DNA from: Ferroacidibacillus organovorans
GTDB taxonomy: Bacteria > Bacillota > Bacilli > Alicyclobacillales > SLC66
Assembly (NCBI RefSeq): GCF_001642725.1
Contig: NZ_LSUQ01000004.1
Coordinates: forward strand, 55,804 to 119,803
Length of the DNA: 64,000 bases
Direction: 5' to 3'
The translations under genes and the position numbers were made by a program. Shown in pieces: positions 38,756 through 47,918 of the stretch. Numbering within the stretch: the first letter of the stretch is position 1; each line of letters begins with the position of its first letter. The notes below the pieces were generated by a model that saw only the letters and a list, made by a program, of their open reading frames with translations, did no database searches and was not told where the DNA came from.

Positions 38756-39085
38756 ATGCGGTTAAATCAAAAAATCGATACACATTCCGGCTATTTCCGG
38801 CGTAGGCTAAAGTCTGCGGGGGTGGTGCTCCTGAACGTAAATGTAAATCTAGGCGGTATCCGTGTCGGATCGATGGCTAGTGACTGCGGGATCTTTATCG
38901 GAGATAACATGCAGCATGGGTGGGATAGTCACGGAAAAACGAATGCAGGATTTGGCGCGGTCGTAGGAGATGGCAATCAACTGCTGGTGTGGATGAGTCA
39001 ACTCTTTGACAGTGATCTGATCGATGCACCGATTTTTGACAATGATATCAAATCTCCTGCGATGAGCTATGTGCAGGGCGGATAA
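38756..39085 (+). CDS. Small GerPA/GerPF-like protein (tentative)
   Basis: 110 residues if started at the ATG at 38756 (GGAGA upstream); a GTG at 38822 would give an 88-residue protein without the basic N-terminal 22 residues. Core: NVNLGGIRVGSMASDCGIFI, then WDSHGKTNAGFGAVVGDGN. The C-terminal DSDLIDAPIFDNDIKSP is acidic and nearly repeated in the following gene (DSDVIDSPIIDPDIKSP), so the two are paralogues. Confidence 0.55.
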   Translation: MRLNQKIDTHSGYFRRRLKSAGVVLLNVNVNLGGIRVGSMASDCGIFIGDNMQHGWDSHGKTNAGFGAVVGDGNQLLVWMSQLFDSDLIDAPIFDNDIKSPAMSYVQGG

Positions 39086-39104
39086 ACGCACAGGAGGTTA
39101 GGAT

Positions 39105-39359
39105 ATGGCGGCGATAATCAATTGCGGATTTATTAAGACGTCGGCACAGGCGAATGACGTGGGCATCTTTTTTGGCCAAAACATCCAGAATGGCTGGGAT
39201 TCCCACGCAGTGACGAAAGTGGCCGCGTATCTAAATATGGGAGATGCCACCATCGCGTTTCTCATGAACAGTGTGTACATCGATTCTGACGTGATTGACT
39301 CACCAATTATCGATCCGGATATCAAATCTCCAATGGCGCCTGTATTCCAAGGATTTTGA
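39105..39359 (+). CDS. Small GerPA/GerPF-like protein (tentative)
   Basis: 84 residues; AGGAGG precedes the ATG. CGFIKTSAQANDVGIFFGQN and NGWDSHAVTKVAAYLNMGDA match the upstream gene position by position, but the GFG turn is lost. It keeps the acidic C-terminal IDSDVIDSPIIDPDIKSP. Starts 19 bp after its paralogue, so they form a two-gene unit. The pyruvate carboxylase promoter follows. Confidence 0.55.
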   Translation: MAAIINCGFIKTSAQANDVGIFFGQNIQNGWDSHAVTKVAAYLNMGDATIAFLMNSVYIDSDVIDSPIIDPDIKSPMAPVFQGF

Positions 39360-39414
39360 TTCGGGCGTCTCTTGCTGAATTCTTTGAATGCACTCGAATG
39401 GTTTTGTGTTGTCA

Positions 39415-39423
39415 TGGTACAAT
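39415..39423 (+). promoter_or_regulatory. Extended -10 promoter of pyruvate carboxylase gene
   Basis: TGG-TACAAT (39415-39423) is an extended -10 element about 45 bp before the ATG. No consensus -35 is present, as is usual for extended -10 promoters. Confidence 0.45.
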
Positions 39424-39467
39424 ATCCCTGTCTCACCACACAGATAAGGAGACAGGAGAGAGCACTG

Positions 39468-42400
39468 ATGAAATTTAAAAAGGTTCTTGTCGCAAATCGC
39501 GGTGAGATTGCCATTCGTATTTGTCGCGCGTGTACTGAATTGAACATTCGCACCGTCGCGATCTATTCAAAAGAGGATAGTTTGGCGCTGCACCGCTACA
39601 AAGCGGATGAGGCATACCTTGTGGGCGCGAACAAAGCGCCAGTCGAGGCGTACCTCGATATTCCAGGTATTCTAGACATCGCTAAGCGTCACGAGTGTGA
39701 CGCGATCCACCCGGGATACGGCTTTCTTTCCGAGAACGCAACGTTTGCGCGAGCGTGCGAGGAAGCGGGAATCGTATTTATCGGTCCTACACCTGAACAC
39801 CTTGAGATGTTTGGAGACAAGGTGACAGCGCGCCTAAAAGCAATGGAGGCGAATGTGCCGGTCGTCCCAGGCAGTAAAGGGCCTGTTTCACTTCAAGAGG
39901 CGCGCGAGTTTGCGGATGAGTTCGGGTATCCGCTGATGGTTAAGGCGGTCAGTGGTGGCGGCGGACGAGGTATGCGCGCGGTGACCAATCACACGGAACT
40001 GGAAGAAGCGTACTCACGCGCGCAATCTGAAGCACAGACTGCGTTCGGTGCGGCGAGTCTCTATGTTGAGAAGCTGGTTGACAACCCCAAACATATCGAA
40101 GTGCAGATTCTCGGCGATGCGCAAGGCAATATTGTTCACCTTTACGAGCGAGATTGTTCTGTTCAGCGCCGCCATCAAAAGGTGATCGAAGTCGCGCCAT
40201 CTTTGCTCCCTGAAGAGAAACGCATGATGATCTGTGAAACGGCGCTTCGCCTTATGAAAAGTGTGAATTACAAAAACGCCGGAACTGTCGAGTTTTTGCT
40301 TGGCGCGGATGGTGCTCTCTATTTTATCGAGGTGAATCCGCGCGTACAGGTCGAACACACAATCACGGAACTGGTGACCGGAATTGACATCGTACAGGCA
40401 CAATTATTGATCGCGCAAGATGTCCCAATGTCCGACCCACAGATTGGCATTGAGCGGCAGGAGAGTATCGTGTGTCGCGGTTTTGCAATTCAGAGCCGCG
40501 TCACGACTGAAGACCCACAAAACAACTTTCTACCGGATACGGGACGGATCACTGCCTATCGCACAGGCGGTGGATTTGGCGTACGCCTGGATGGCGGAAA
40601 CGGATTCAGCGGCGCGCGCATTCTGCCGTACTATGATTCGATGCTTGAAAAAGTGTCGGTGTGGTCGCTGCGTTTTGACGGTGCGATCGACAAGATGAGT
40701 CGGGCACTCGCAGAATTCCGAATCCGCGGTGTAAAAACAAACATCCCGTTTCTTGACAATGTCATCCATCACTCGGAGTTTCGCAGTGGTCGGTACACGG
40801 TGCGCTTGATCGAGGATCACCCTGAACTCTTCATTTTTCGCAAAAGACAAGACCGAGCAACCAAATTGCTTCAATACATCTCTAATGTGACGGTCAATGG
40901 TTCTGAGGGAATTAAACATGGTGTAAAGAAGCCGACTGTGCGTCTCCCTTCTTTCCCGACGTACCGTTATGACGATAAGCCAAAACCAGGTACGCGTGAC
41001 GTTTTGCTTGCTGAAGGCGTCGATGGGCTTCTACGCATGATGAAACAAAGCAAGCAACTCTGGTTGACGGACACCACGTTGCGTGATGCGCATCAGTCGC
41101 TTTTGGCAACACGTATGCGCACCTATGATCTTGTACGAATCGCCGATGTGATTGCGCATGAGACAACTGGCTATTTTTCGCTGGAAATGTGGGGAGGCGC
41201 GACGTTTGACACGTCAATGCGCTTTTTGAAAGAGGATCCGTGGGAACGCCTCGCCGTTTTGCGCGAACGCATCCCAAATATTCTTTTTCAAATGCTTTTG
41301 CGCGGGGCAAACGCGGTCGGTTACAAAAACTATCCAGACAATGTGGTCAATCACTTCATTGATGAGGCGGCAATGGCCGGCATTGATGTTTTTCGCATCT
41401 TTGACAGCTTGAACTGGGTGCCGAACATGGCTGGTTCGATTGAGCGCGTGAGACACAACGGAATGATCGCTGAGGCGGCGATCTGTTACACTGGCGATTT
41501 ATTGGACGAAAAGCGCACGAAGTTCAATCTTGCCTATTATGTTGACTTGGCTAAGCAGCTTGAGCAGGCGGGCGCGACGATTCTCGCGATCAAAGATATG
41601 GCAGGACTTTTAAAGCCGCAAGCCGCACATTTATTGGTGAAAACGCTGAAAGAGCACGTTGGATTGCCAATTCATCTGCATACACATGACACGGCGGGTA
41701 CAGGCGTGGCCACAATTCTGCAGGCGGTCGAGGCAGGACTTGATATTGCGGATGTCGCCCTCAGTTCGATGTCTGGTCAAACATCACAGCCGAGCAGTAG
41801 CGCAGTTGTCGCATCACTTATGAATACAGCGCGTGACACTCATTTGGATCTGTCCGCTCTTCGCGTACAGAGTGACTATTTTTCCGCAATTCGCGAGTGG
41901 TATCAACCGTTTGAGAGTGGGCTACAAGCGGGTGCGGCTGACGTGTATGAGCACGAGATGCCAGGTGGACAGTACACCAACTTGCAAAAGCAGGCAGAAT
42001 CGCTCGGACTGGGCGGAAGGTTTGATGAAGTGAAGCGTGCGTACCGTGAAGTCAACGATCTCTTGGGCGATATCGTCAAAGTGACGCCAAGTTCAAAAAT
42101 GGTGGGAGATTTCGCGCTTTTCCTCGTACAAAACCGAATCTCCGCTCAGGAGTTGGAGCGGCGAGCGCACGAGCTTGACTATCCGGCGTCTGTTGTCGAC
42201 TATTTTTCAGGTCACATGGGGCAGCCGTTTGGCGGCTTTCCGACATGGTTACAGGAGGCTGTATTAAAAGGAAGAAAAGCGCTCAAGGAACGTCCAGGCG
42301 CGGGACTTCCCGCCGTTGACTTTGGACAACTTGCTGCAGAGTTGAAAGAGAAGACGGGTCGCATATGCACAGAACAAGATGTCATTTCGTACGCCCTGTA

Positions 42401-42899
42401 CGGACAGGTGTACGTCGATTTCTCGGTGGCACAGAACCGATACAGTAACTTGTCTGTGCTTGATACAGGCACATTTTTCTACGGATTGCGCCCTGGAGAA
42501 GAAGCGATCGTCGAAATCGATCGCGGCAAGACGCTAATGATCCGCCTAATCTCCGTTTCTGCTCCACGACCGGATGGAACGCGTGTTGTTTTTTATGAGT
42601 TGAACGGACAGCCGCGTGAAGTGGAAGTGATCGATCAACAAGAAGCGGTCAGCGCAAAGGGGCGACGCAAGGCTAACCCCTCGAACCTCAAAGAAGTGGG
42701 CGCCTCGATGTCGGGTACGGTCATTTCGCTTATGGTTGAAGAAGGGGATCACGTCGTTGCAGGACAGTACTTGTTGGTGACCGAAGCGATGAAGATGGAG
42801 ATGCAGGTGCAGGCCCCACGCGACGGGCTTGTAGAACAGATTGCGGTGAGTGTCGGAGATTCTGTTTCGGCGGGCGATCTTCTGTTTATCCTTGAATAA
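39468..42899 (+). CDS. pyc: Pyruvate carboxylase
   Basis: 1143 residues, full length for the single-chain enzyme that makes oxaloacetate from pyruvate, bicarbonate and ATP. Domains in order: biotin carboxylase (MKFKKVLVANRGEIAIRICR; SGGGGRGMR loop; ERDCSVQRRHQKVIE; EVNPRVQVEHT), carboxyltransferase (LWLTDTTLRDAHQSLLATRM; IHLHTHDTAGTG with the metal His pair), and C-terminal biotinyl domain (VTEAMKMEMQ, Lys about 1109). ATG at 39468 follows AAGGAGACAGGAGAG. The PYC tetramerisation region between CT and BCCP is present. Monocistronic by layout. Confidence 0.97.
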   Translation: MKFKKVLVANRGEIAIRICRACTELNIRTVAIYSKEDSLALHRYKADEAYLVGANKAPVEAYLDIPGILDIAKRHECDAIHPGYGFLSENATFARACEEAGIVFIGPTPEHLEMFGDKVTARLKAMEANVPVVPGSKGPVSLQEAREFADEFGYPLMVKAVSGGGGRGMRAVTNHTELEEAYSRAQSEAQTAFGAASLYVEKLVDNPKHIEVQILGDAQGNIVHLYERDCSVQRRHQKVIEVAPSLLPEEKRMMICETALRLMKSVNYKNAGTVEFLLGADGALYFIEVNPRVQVEHTITELVTGIDIVQAQLLIAQDVPMSDPQIGIERQESIVCRGFAIQSRVTTEDPQNNFLPDTGRITAYRTGGGFGVRLDGGNGFSGARILPYYDSMLEKVSVWSLRFDGAIDKMSRALAEFRIRGVKTNIPFLDNVIHHSEFRSGRYTVRLIEDHPELFIFRKRQDRATKLLQYISNVTVNGSEGIKHGVKKPTVRLPSFPTYRYDDKPKPGTRDVLLAEGVDGLLRMMKQSKQLWLTDTTLRDAHQSLLATRMRTYDLVRIADVIAHETTGYFSLEMWGGATFDTSMRFLKEDPWERLAVLRERIPNILFQMLLRGANAVGYKNYPDNVVNHFIDEAAMAGIDVFRIFDSLNWVPNMAGSIERVRHNGMIAEAAICYTGDLLDEKRTKFNLAYYVDLAKQLEQAGATILAIKDMAGLLKPQAAHLLVKTLKEHVGLPIHLHTHDTAGTGVATILQAVEAGLDIADVALSSMSGQTSQPSSSAVVASLMNTARDTHLDLSALRVQSDYFSAIREWYQPFESGLQAGAADVYEHEMPGGQYTNLQKQAESLGLGGRFDEVKRAYREVNDLLGDIVKVTPSSKMVGDFALFLVQNRISAQELERRAHELDYPASVVDYFSGHMGQPFGGFPTWLQEAVLKGRKALKERPGAGLPAVDFGQLAAELKEKTGRICTEQDVISYALYGQVYVDFSVAQNRYSNLSVLDTGTFFYGLRPGEEAIVEIDRGKTLMIRLISVSAPRPDGTRVVFYELNGQPREVEVIDQQEAVSAKGRRKANPSNLKEVGASMSGTVISLMVEEGDHVVAGQYLLVTEAMKMEMQVQAPRDGLVEQIAVSVGDSVSAGDLLFILE

Positions 42900-43055
42900 T
42901 ACGAATGTCGAAGCAATTCTTTGAATGAATATGCGATGACTTGCAGGAAAAGCGTCATAACTCGCGAATATACTAGACCCATACATGGCGAAGTCAGCTG
43001 TGTGTGGGTCTGCAAGCGATTTGCAAGCTCACAAAAATAAAAGAGGGGGCGTATC

Positions 43056-44630
43056 ATGCAAGCACCTGAATTAAAAAGAGAGCTATCTCTCGTCGATTTG
43101 ACCTTCGCGTCCGTCGGAGGAATTATTGGATCCGGATGGATCTTGGCGTCACAGACCGCCACGTCCATTGCAGGACCCGCCGCGATTATCTCTTGGATTA
43201 TCGGTGGCGTTGCCATATTGCTGTTAGGTTTGGTGTACACAGAGCTTGGCGCCATGATGCCGGAAGCGGGAGCGGCAATCCGCTATCCACAGTATTCACA
43301 TGGCACGTTTGTCAGTTTTATTATGGCGTGGGCCGGCTGGCTGACATGGGTGACCGTCGCCCCCGCTGAGGCAGAAGCGGTCACACAGCTTGCAAACGCA
43401 TATATTCCTGGACTCTACAATACTCAGACGAGCCTTCTCACACCTGTAGGGTTGCTCATATCGGCTGCGCTTATTCTCATTTTCTTCTTGATCAACTACT
43501 ACGGTGTGAAATACTTTGCTCGCGCTAACACTGCACTCACATGGTTTAAATTTCTGGTGCCGCTAGGGACTGCCCTCATTTTTCTGTTTGGCGCGCATCA
43601 CTACAGCAATTTTACAAGTCAAGGGTTTGCCAGCAATGGATTTTCTAAAGTCTTTCTCGCGATCGGTACTTCGGGCATCGTCTTTTCGTTTCTCGGGTTT
43701 CGTCAAGCGATTGAACTCGCAGGTGAGGCAAAGAATCCAACGCGCGACGTACCGCGCGCAGTCGTTCTCTCGATCCTGATCGGAATCGTCGTCTACGCGG
43801 CGCTTCAGGCGGCGTTTGTCGCGGGTGTTCCTACTGCCGATGTGGCAAAAGGTTGGGGCAATGTGAGTTTTGACAACCCGTGGGTACGCCTCTCAGTAAC
43901 GCTCAGTCTCGGTTGGTTGGCACTTCTTCTCAAGATTGACGGATGGCTTTCGCCGAGTGGAACGGGTCTTGTTTACACGGCTTCGACCGGACGCGGGCTC
44001 TATGCTATGGCAAAAAACCGCTACATGCATTCATGGCTTGGCAAAATCAACGCGCAAGGTGTGCCTGCCAACGCGATGATTCTGAACATGATTGTGGGTA
44101 TCATTACGCTGTTCCCATCGCAAGGTTGGGCGCATATTATTGGATTTATCTCCGTGACGGGTGTGTTCAGCTACCTGATCGGCCCCGTCTCTGCGGCGAG
44201 CTTTCGGAAGACGGCACCCGATCTTCATCGTCCAGTTTTCTTAAAAAGCTTACCAGTCGTGGCACCGATCGCCTTTATCATGTCAGGACTTATCGTGTAC
44301 TGGTCTGGTTGGAATATTGACCAAGCTGCCCTTTACGCGATTCTCGCCGGACTTGTGATTTATGCGGTGGCTTTTTTCGTCAACGGTTTTTCCGCGAGCG
44401 ACATTTCTCGTGGAATCTGGCTTGTCGTCTATATTGCGGCACTGCTTATCATTTCTTATCTCGGAGACAAAAACTTTGGCGGTATCGGCGTTATCGCCTT
44501 CCCGATGGATATCATCGTGATTGCGATTGTTTCGCTCATCTGCTATTACTGGGCTGTCGCTTCCGGATTTGAGACGAATGATTTGAAAGAGCTCAAGAAG
44601 AATGCGAGCAAAAACTCGACGGTGGCGTAA
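43056..44630 (+). CDS. APC-family amino acid permease, aspartate:proton symporter-like
   Basis: 524 residues with about 12-13 hydrophobic helices. Starts ELKRELSLVDLTFASVGGII with the APC glycine-rich helix GGIIGSGWILAS, then YTELGAMMPEAGAAIRYPQY and FLGFRQAIELAGEAKNPTRD. The sequence is reminiscent of B. subtilis YveA (aspartate:H+ symporter), so an acidic-amino-acid substrate is plausible, not proven. Next to pyruvate carboxylase, which would connect with aspartate/oxaloacetate metabolism. AGAGGGGG precedes the ATG; a strong terminator follows. Confidence 0.85.
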   Translation: MQAPELKRELSLVDLTFASVGGIIGSGWILASQTATSIAGPAAIISWIIGGVAILLLGLVYTELGAMMPEAGAAIRYPQYSHGTFVSFIMAWAGWLTWVTVAPAEAEAVTQLANAYIPGLYNTQTSLLTPVGLLISAALILIFFLINYYGVKYFARANTALTWFKFLVPLGTALIFLFGAHHYSNFTSQGFASNGFSKVFLAIGTSGIVFSFLGFRQAIELAGEAKNPTRDVPRAVVLSILIGIVVYAALQAAFVAGVPTADVAKGWGNVSFDNPWVRLSVTLSLGWLALLLKIDGWLSPSGTGLVYTASTGRGLYAMAKNRYMHSWLGKINAQGVPANAMILNMIVGIITLFPSQGWAHIIGFISVTGVFSYLIGPVSAASFRKTAPDLHRPVFLKSLPVVAPIAFIMSGLIVYWSGWNIDQAALYAILAGLVIYAVAFFVNGFSASDISRGIWLVVYIAALLIISYLGDKNFGGIGVIAFPMDIIVIAIVSLICYYWAVASGFETNDLKELKKNASKNSTVA

Positions 44631-44675
44631 CGCGTAATCAATCTCGCGAATTGTTGCGTTGAGTGACATCTATAA

Positions 44676-44713
44676 GAAGCCCGACAATCCAAACGGATTG
44701 TCGGGCTTCTTTA
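44676..44713 (+). terminator. Terminator of permease gene
   Basis: Perfect 15-bp stem, GAAGCCCGACAATCC (44676-44690) with its complement (44695-44709), 4-base loop, then TTT. It isolates the permease gene from the cobalamin operon. Confidence 0.85.
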
Positions 44714-44736
44714 GAATATGCGGCAAATGGAGTCTA

Positions 44737-44765
44737 TCGACTTTCTCGCATGGTTTCGCTATAAT
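44737..44765 (+). promoter_or_regulatory. Promoter of cobalamin operon
   Basis: TCGACT (44737-44742, 4/6) and perfect TATAAT (44760-44765), 17 bp apart, just upstream of the riboswitch. Confidence 0.65.
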
Positions 44766-44771
44766 GCTTGA

Positions 44772-44975
44772 TGAAGGTGCGCATCAGCGCATAAAAGGGA
44801 ATCGGGTGAAAGTCCCGAGCGGTCGCGCCACTGTATCGGTTTTGCGAGAGACAGGCTCTATGGAGCAGCCACTTCACTGCGGTGAGGGAAGGCGTCTCAC
44901 GTGTGAGATCGAAAGCCAGGAGACCTACCTTCAAATGCCACCAGAAGACCTTCGCGCAAAAGGTAGGGTGTAGCG
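44772..44975 (+). promoter_or_regulatory. Cobalamin riboswitch
   Basis: Class-defining elements occur in order: GGGAATCGGGTGAAAGTCCC, GAGCGGTCGCGCCACTGTA, and the B12 box region GAAAGCCAGGAGACCTACC. Expected to bind adenosylcobalamin and shut off the downstream transport/assembly operon. An intrinsic terminator hairpin follows at 45020-45047, so control is probably transcriptional. Confidence 0.95.
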
Positions 44976-45019
44976 GATCGTGCGTCTATAAGCTCATTGA
45001 CAACGCCTATTCGATACAA

Positions 45020-45047
45020 GCCGACAGCGAAGCTGTCGGCTATTTTT
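45020..45047 (+). terminator. Riboswitch-controlled intrinsic terminator
   Basis: Perfect 9-bp stem GCCGACAGC / GCTGTCGGC with a 3-base loop, followed by TATTTTT. It lies between aptamer and btuF and is the likely expression platform; the competing antiterminator was not resolved. Confidence 0.8.
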
Positions 45048-45095
45048 GCGATGCTTAACATGTACTGGGGCATATTTTCAGAGGGGGTTTTTGTT

Positions 45096-46091
45096 TTGAA
45101 GAAAGGTTCACTCACCCGAATTGCGTCAACACTCGCACTTGGCACGTCGCTGCTTGGCGTCGGTCTCGCCCATGCCGCTACGGCACACGCTGGCAAGCAG
45201 ACCACTCATCGCGCAGCGACGATAGCGCGTCGCTCATCGTCGCCGCAAACGGTGTATCCACTCACGATTAAAGATCAAACGGGGCAAACTGTGGTGCTCA
45301 AATCAGAGCCGACGCGGATCATTTCGCTAACTCTTGGGAATGATGAGGCGCTGTTCAACATGATCCCTATCAAACATCTCATTGGCGTGGACTATACAGC
45401 GACAGAAGCGACATACTCCCACGTCACCCAAGCCATCGTCAAAGATCACATTCCTGTGTTTGGCAGCGTAAACGGCACACTGAATGCAGAGGCAATCATT
45501 AAAGCGAAGCCGGATCTCGTTCTCGTAGCGGATTATGTGAATCAAAAAGTGGTTGCACAACTCAAGAACGCGGGGATCCCGGTCTACGAGTTTAACAACT
45601 TTAACTCGATTGCAAACATTGAACAGAACATTCAGGTGCTTGGACAACTTGTAAACGCGCAAGGGCAAGCAACCAAGCTCATCGATCAGATGAAAACGAA
45701 CCTCGCATGGTATAAAGCGCATCAACCGAAGAAAAAACCGACGGTGCTTTATGACAGCTATAATTATGTCTCGGGAACAAACACGACGGCGAATGACATC
45801 ATCCTTGCAGCGGGTGGAATCAATGCGGCAGCCAAAGTGAATGGGTGGGCGCAATTGACAGCCGAGCAGGTGATTGCGATGAACCCTGATGTGATCGTCA
45901 TTCCGGATGACTCGGGGGCGGCCGACACGGAGTTAAAGACGTTTCTCGCCAATCCAGCCTTTGCGCACCTTAAAGCGGTGGTGAATCACCATGTGTACAC
46001 GGCGCCTGACGCGGATCTCTCGGCAGTCTCTCAGTTTGTCGTTTGGGGTGTGCGCGACATGCGGCAAATGATTTTGAACGCGACGAAATGA
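45096..46091 (+). CDS. btuF: Cobalamin/corrinoid-binding protein BtuF-like
   Basis: 331 residues, periplasmic-binding-protein fold of the BtuF/FhuD type: YPLTIKDQTGQTVVLKSEPT, RIISLTLGNDEALFNM, KPDLVLVADYVNQKVVAQL. TTG at 45096 (GAGGGGG 8 bases upstream) gives a clean signal peptide (KKGSLTRIASTLALGTSLLG then AHA). The frame from 44997 reads through riboswitch-terminator sequence and is rejected. No lipobox Cys is visible, which is unusual for a Gram-positive binding protein. Controlled by the cobalamin riboswitch; stop overlaps btuC (ATGA). Confidence 0.85.
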   Translation: MKKGSLTRIASTLALGTSLLGVGLAHAATAHAGKQTTHRAATIARRSSSPQTVYPLTIKDQTGQTVVLKSEPTRIISLTLGNDEALFNMIPIKHLIGVDYTATEATYSHVTQAIVKDHIPVFGSVNGTLNAEAIIKAKPDLVLVADYVNQKVVAQLKNAGIPVYEFNNFNSIANIEQNIQVLGQLVNAQGQATKLIDQMKTNLAWYKAHQPKKKPTVLYDSYNYVSGTNTTANDIILAAGGINAAAKVNGWAQLTAEQVIAMNPDVIVIPDDSGAADTELKTFLANPAFAHLKAVVNHHVYTAPDADLSAVSQFVVWGVRDMRQMILNATK

Positions 46092-47110
46092 TCTCCGGGG
46101 TGCGTCCATCCTCCTTTCGCTCGATCAGGATGATCATTTTGCTCATCCTGCTCGCGGTGAGCATGCTGCTTGGCATCGCGATCGGACCTGTGCGGCTCAC
46201 GCTCGCGCAGGTCATTCACGGTGTCTTTCACCCGAATGGAAGCGCGCCGAATGATATCATCGTCAGCGCACTGCGCGAACCGCGCGTCGTTTGCGCGGCG
46301 CTCGTCGGGGCGGCGCTCTCTGTATCCGGCGTTATCGTGCAGTCGGTGTTCAAGAACCCGATGGCCGATCCTGGCATTCTCGGGGTATCTTCCGGCGGGA
46401 CGCTTGGGGCGGTGATCGCGCTCGCGCTCGGCTGGGACATCGCATCTCCATACATTCTGCCGCTCTGCGCATTTTTGTTGGCAGGCCTCTCCGTGACCAT
46501 CGTTTATTTGCTCGCGACGCGCTCCGGGCGTACCTCCCTCATCGGAGTGTTGCTTGCGGGCCTCGTTGTCAGTTCGATGATTGGCGCGGCCGTTTCCCTC
46601 GTCTTGACGCTCGTCAATAATGAGAGCATGCGCAGCATCGTCTTTTGGCTGCTAGGCGGCTTTGACGGGGATGGATGGAGCCAGGTCGGCATGATCGCCC
46701 CGCCCATTCTGCTTGGCATTGTCATCGTTTTGTTCTATGCGCGACCACTGGACTTGCTCCATCTCGGAGAGGACAACGCGTACTCGAGCGGTGTTTCTGT
46801 CGAGTGGACCAAGCGTATTCTCATTACGCTGGTCGCCGTCATGACAGGTGCGGCCGTCTCTGTGAGCGGCATGATCGGGTTTGTCGGATTGCTCGTTCCC
46901 CACATGGCGCGCCGCCTCGTTGGTTCATCCCACGCGCTGCTCATCCCTGCGTCCGCGCTACTCGGCGCCAGCCTGCTGATTCTCGCAGATATGCTGGGGC
47001 GAAGCATCGATCCACTCTTTGAGATCAACGTCGGTGTAGTCACGTCGTTTCTTGGCGGTCCTTTTTTCCTCACGCTGTTGCTGCGCACCGAACGAAAAAC
47101 GTTTCGCTAG
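46088..47110 (+). CDS. btuC: Cobalamin ABC transporter permease BtuC
   Basis: 340 residues of the FecCD/BtuC family with about 10 helices. Seen: REPRVVCAALVGAALSVSG, VQSVFKNPMADPGILGVSSG with the family G-x-x-x-GA-like motif, and FVGLLVPHMARRLVGSSHAL, the loop that docks the ATPase. ATG at 46088 overlaps btuF; the upstream frame start at 46043 is inside btuF. Confidence 0.9.
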   Translation: MISGVRPSSFRSIRMIILLILLAVSMLLGIAIGPVRLTLAQVIHGVFHPNGSAPNDIIVSALREPRVVCAALVGAALSVSGVIVQSVFKNPMADPGILGVSSGGTLGAVIALALGWDIASPYILPLCAFLLAGLSVTIVYLLATRSGRTSLIGVLLAGLVVSSMIGAAVSLVLTLVNNESMRSIVFWLLGGFDGDGWSQVGMIAPPILLGIVIVLFYARPLDLLHLGEDNAYSSGVSVEWTKRILITLVAVMTGAAVSVSGMIGFVGLLVPHMARRLVGSSHALLIPASALLGASLLILADMLGRSIDPLFEINVGVVTSFLGGPFFLTLLLRTERKTFR

Positions 47111-47120
47111 GAGAGAGCGT

Positions 47121-47918
47121 ATGTTGACCATTACGTCGATGTCCTACCGCTCGATTCTTCGCGACATCACGTTTTCCATAGAGAAAGGTGAATTTGTCGC
47201 GCTCATCGGCCCGAATGGCGCCGGAAAAAGCACCCTGCTGCAAGTGGCGGCAGGGTTCCTTGCGCCGACCTCTGGCATCGTGCAACTCGCTGATCGGCCA
47301 ATCCGCTCGTATCGCGCCAAGCAGCGCGCCGCGCGACTATCCTATATGCCGCAGACAACCGTGCTTGACGTGCCGTACACCGTCTCTGACATCATCCAGA
47401 TGGGTGCCTACGCGCACGACCGTCCTGATCACGACATCATAGAAAAATCGATCGCGCGCTGTCATGTCGAACACCTGTTGCATCGCGATCTGCGTTCGCT
47501 CTCAGGGGGTGAGCGTCAGCGCGCGCTGCTCGCTAAAGCGCTTGTGCAAAAGGCAGACTATCTTCTTCTCGATGAACCGGTGTCCGCGCTCGATATCCAG
47601 CACCAGTTAGAGATCCTCACGGTGCTCAAGTCACTCGCGCAAGAAGGACAGGGGGTGTTCGTTTCGATCCATCATCTGGAACATGTCGTCACGTTTGCCG
47701 ATCGCGTCATTCTTCTTTGCGACGGCAAGATAACGGCGGATCACGCAGTGCGCGATGTGATGTCGTCGCACGCGCTCTGCGACGCGTTTGCTGTTGATGT
47801 CGCGCTCTTTGACGACCCATTCACGGGAGAACCGCGCCTCTCGTTTGCGCGAAAGAGTGAAGGGGAACGAGTGCACCGCAACCGCGTAGCGGTGGAGGGG
47901 GGGATCTCGCTTGATTGA
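47121..47918 (+). CDS. btuD: Cobalamin ABC transporter ATPase BtuD
   Basis: 265 residues. Walker A GPNGAGKST, signature LSGGERQRALLAKALVQ, Walker [15 protein letters not shown]-loop ISIHH-equivalent VSIHHLEH. ATG at 47121 follows AGGAGAG; the longer frame from 47052 is inside btuC. The C-terminal ~35 residues extend past the ATPase core and overlap the cobU start by 8 bp. Confidence 0.9.
   Translation: MLTITSMSYRSILRDITFSIEKGEFVALIGPNGAGKSTLLQVAAGFLAPTSGIVQLADRPIRSYRAKQRAARLSYMPQTTVLDVPYTVSDIIQMGAYAHDRPDHDIIEKSIARCHVEHLLHRDLRSLSGGERQRALLAKALVQKADYLLLDEPVSALDIQHQLEILTVLKSLAQEGQGVFVSIHHLEHVVTFADRVILLCDGKITADHAVRDVMSSHALCDAFAVDVALFDDPFTGEPRLSFARKSEGERVHRNRVAVEGGISLD

Noticed and set aside
44997..45095. 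N-terminal extension of the BtuF frame
   Set aside because: It would translate the riboswitch terminator hairpin and places the signal peptide 33 residues inside; TTG at 45096 with GAGGGGG fits better.
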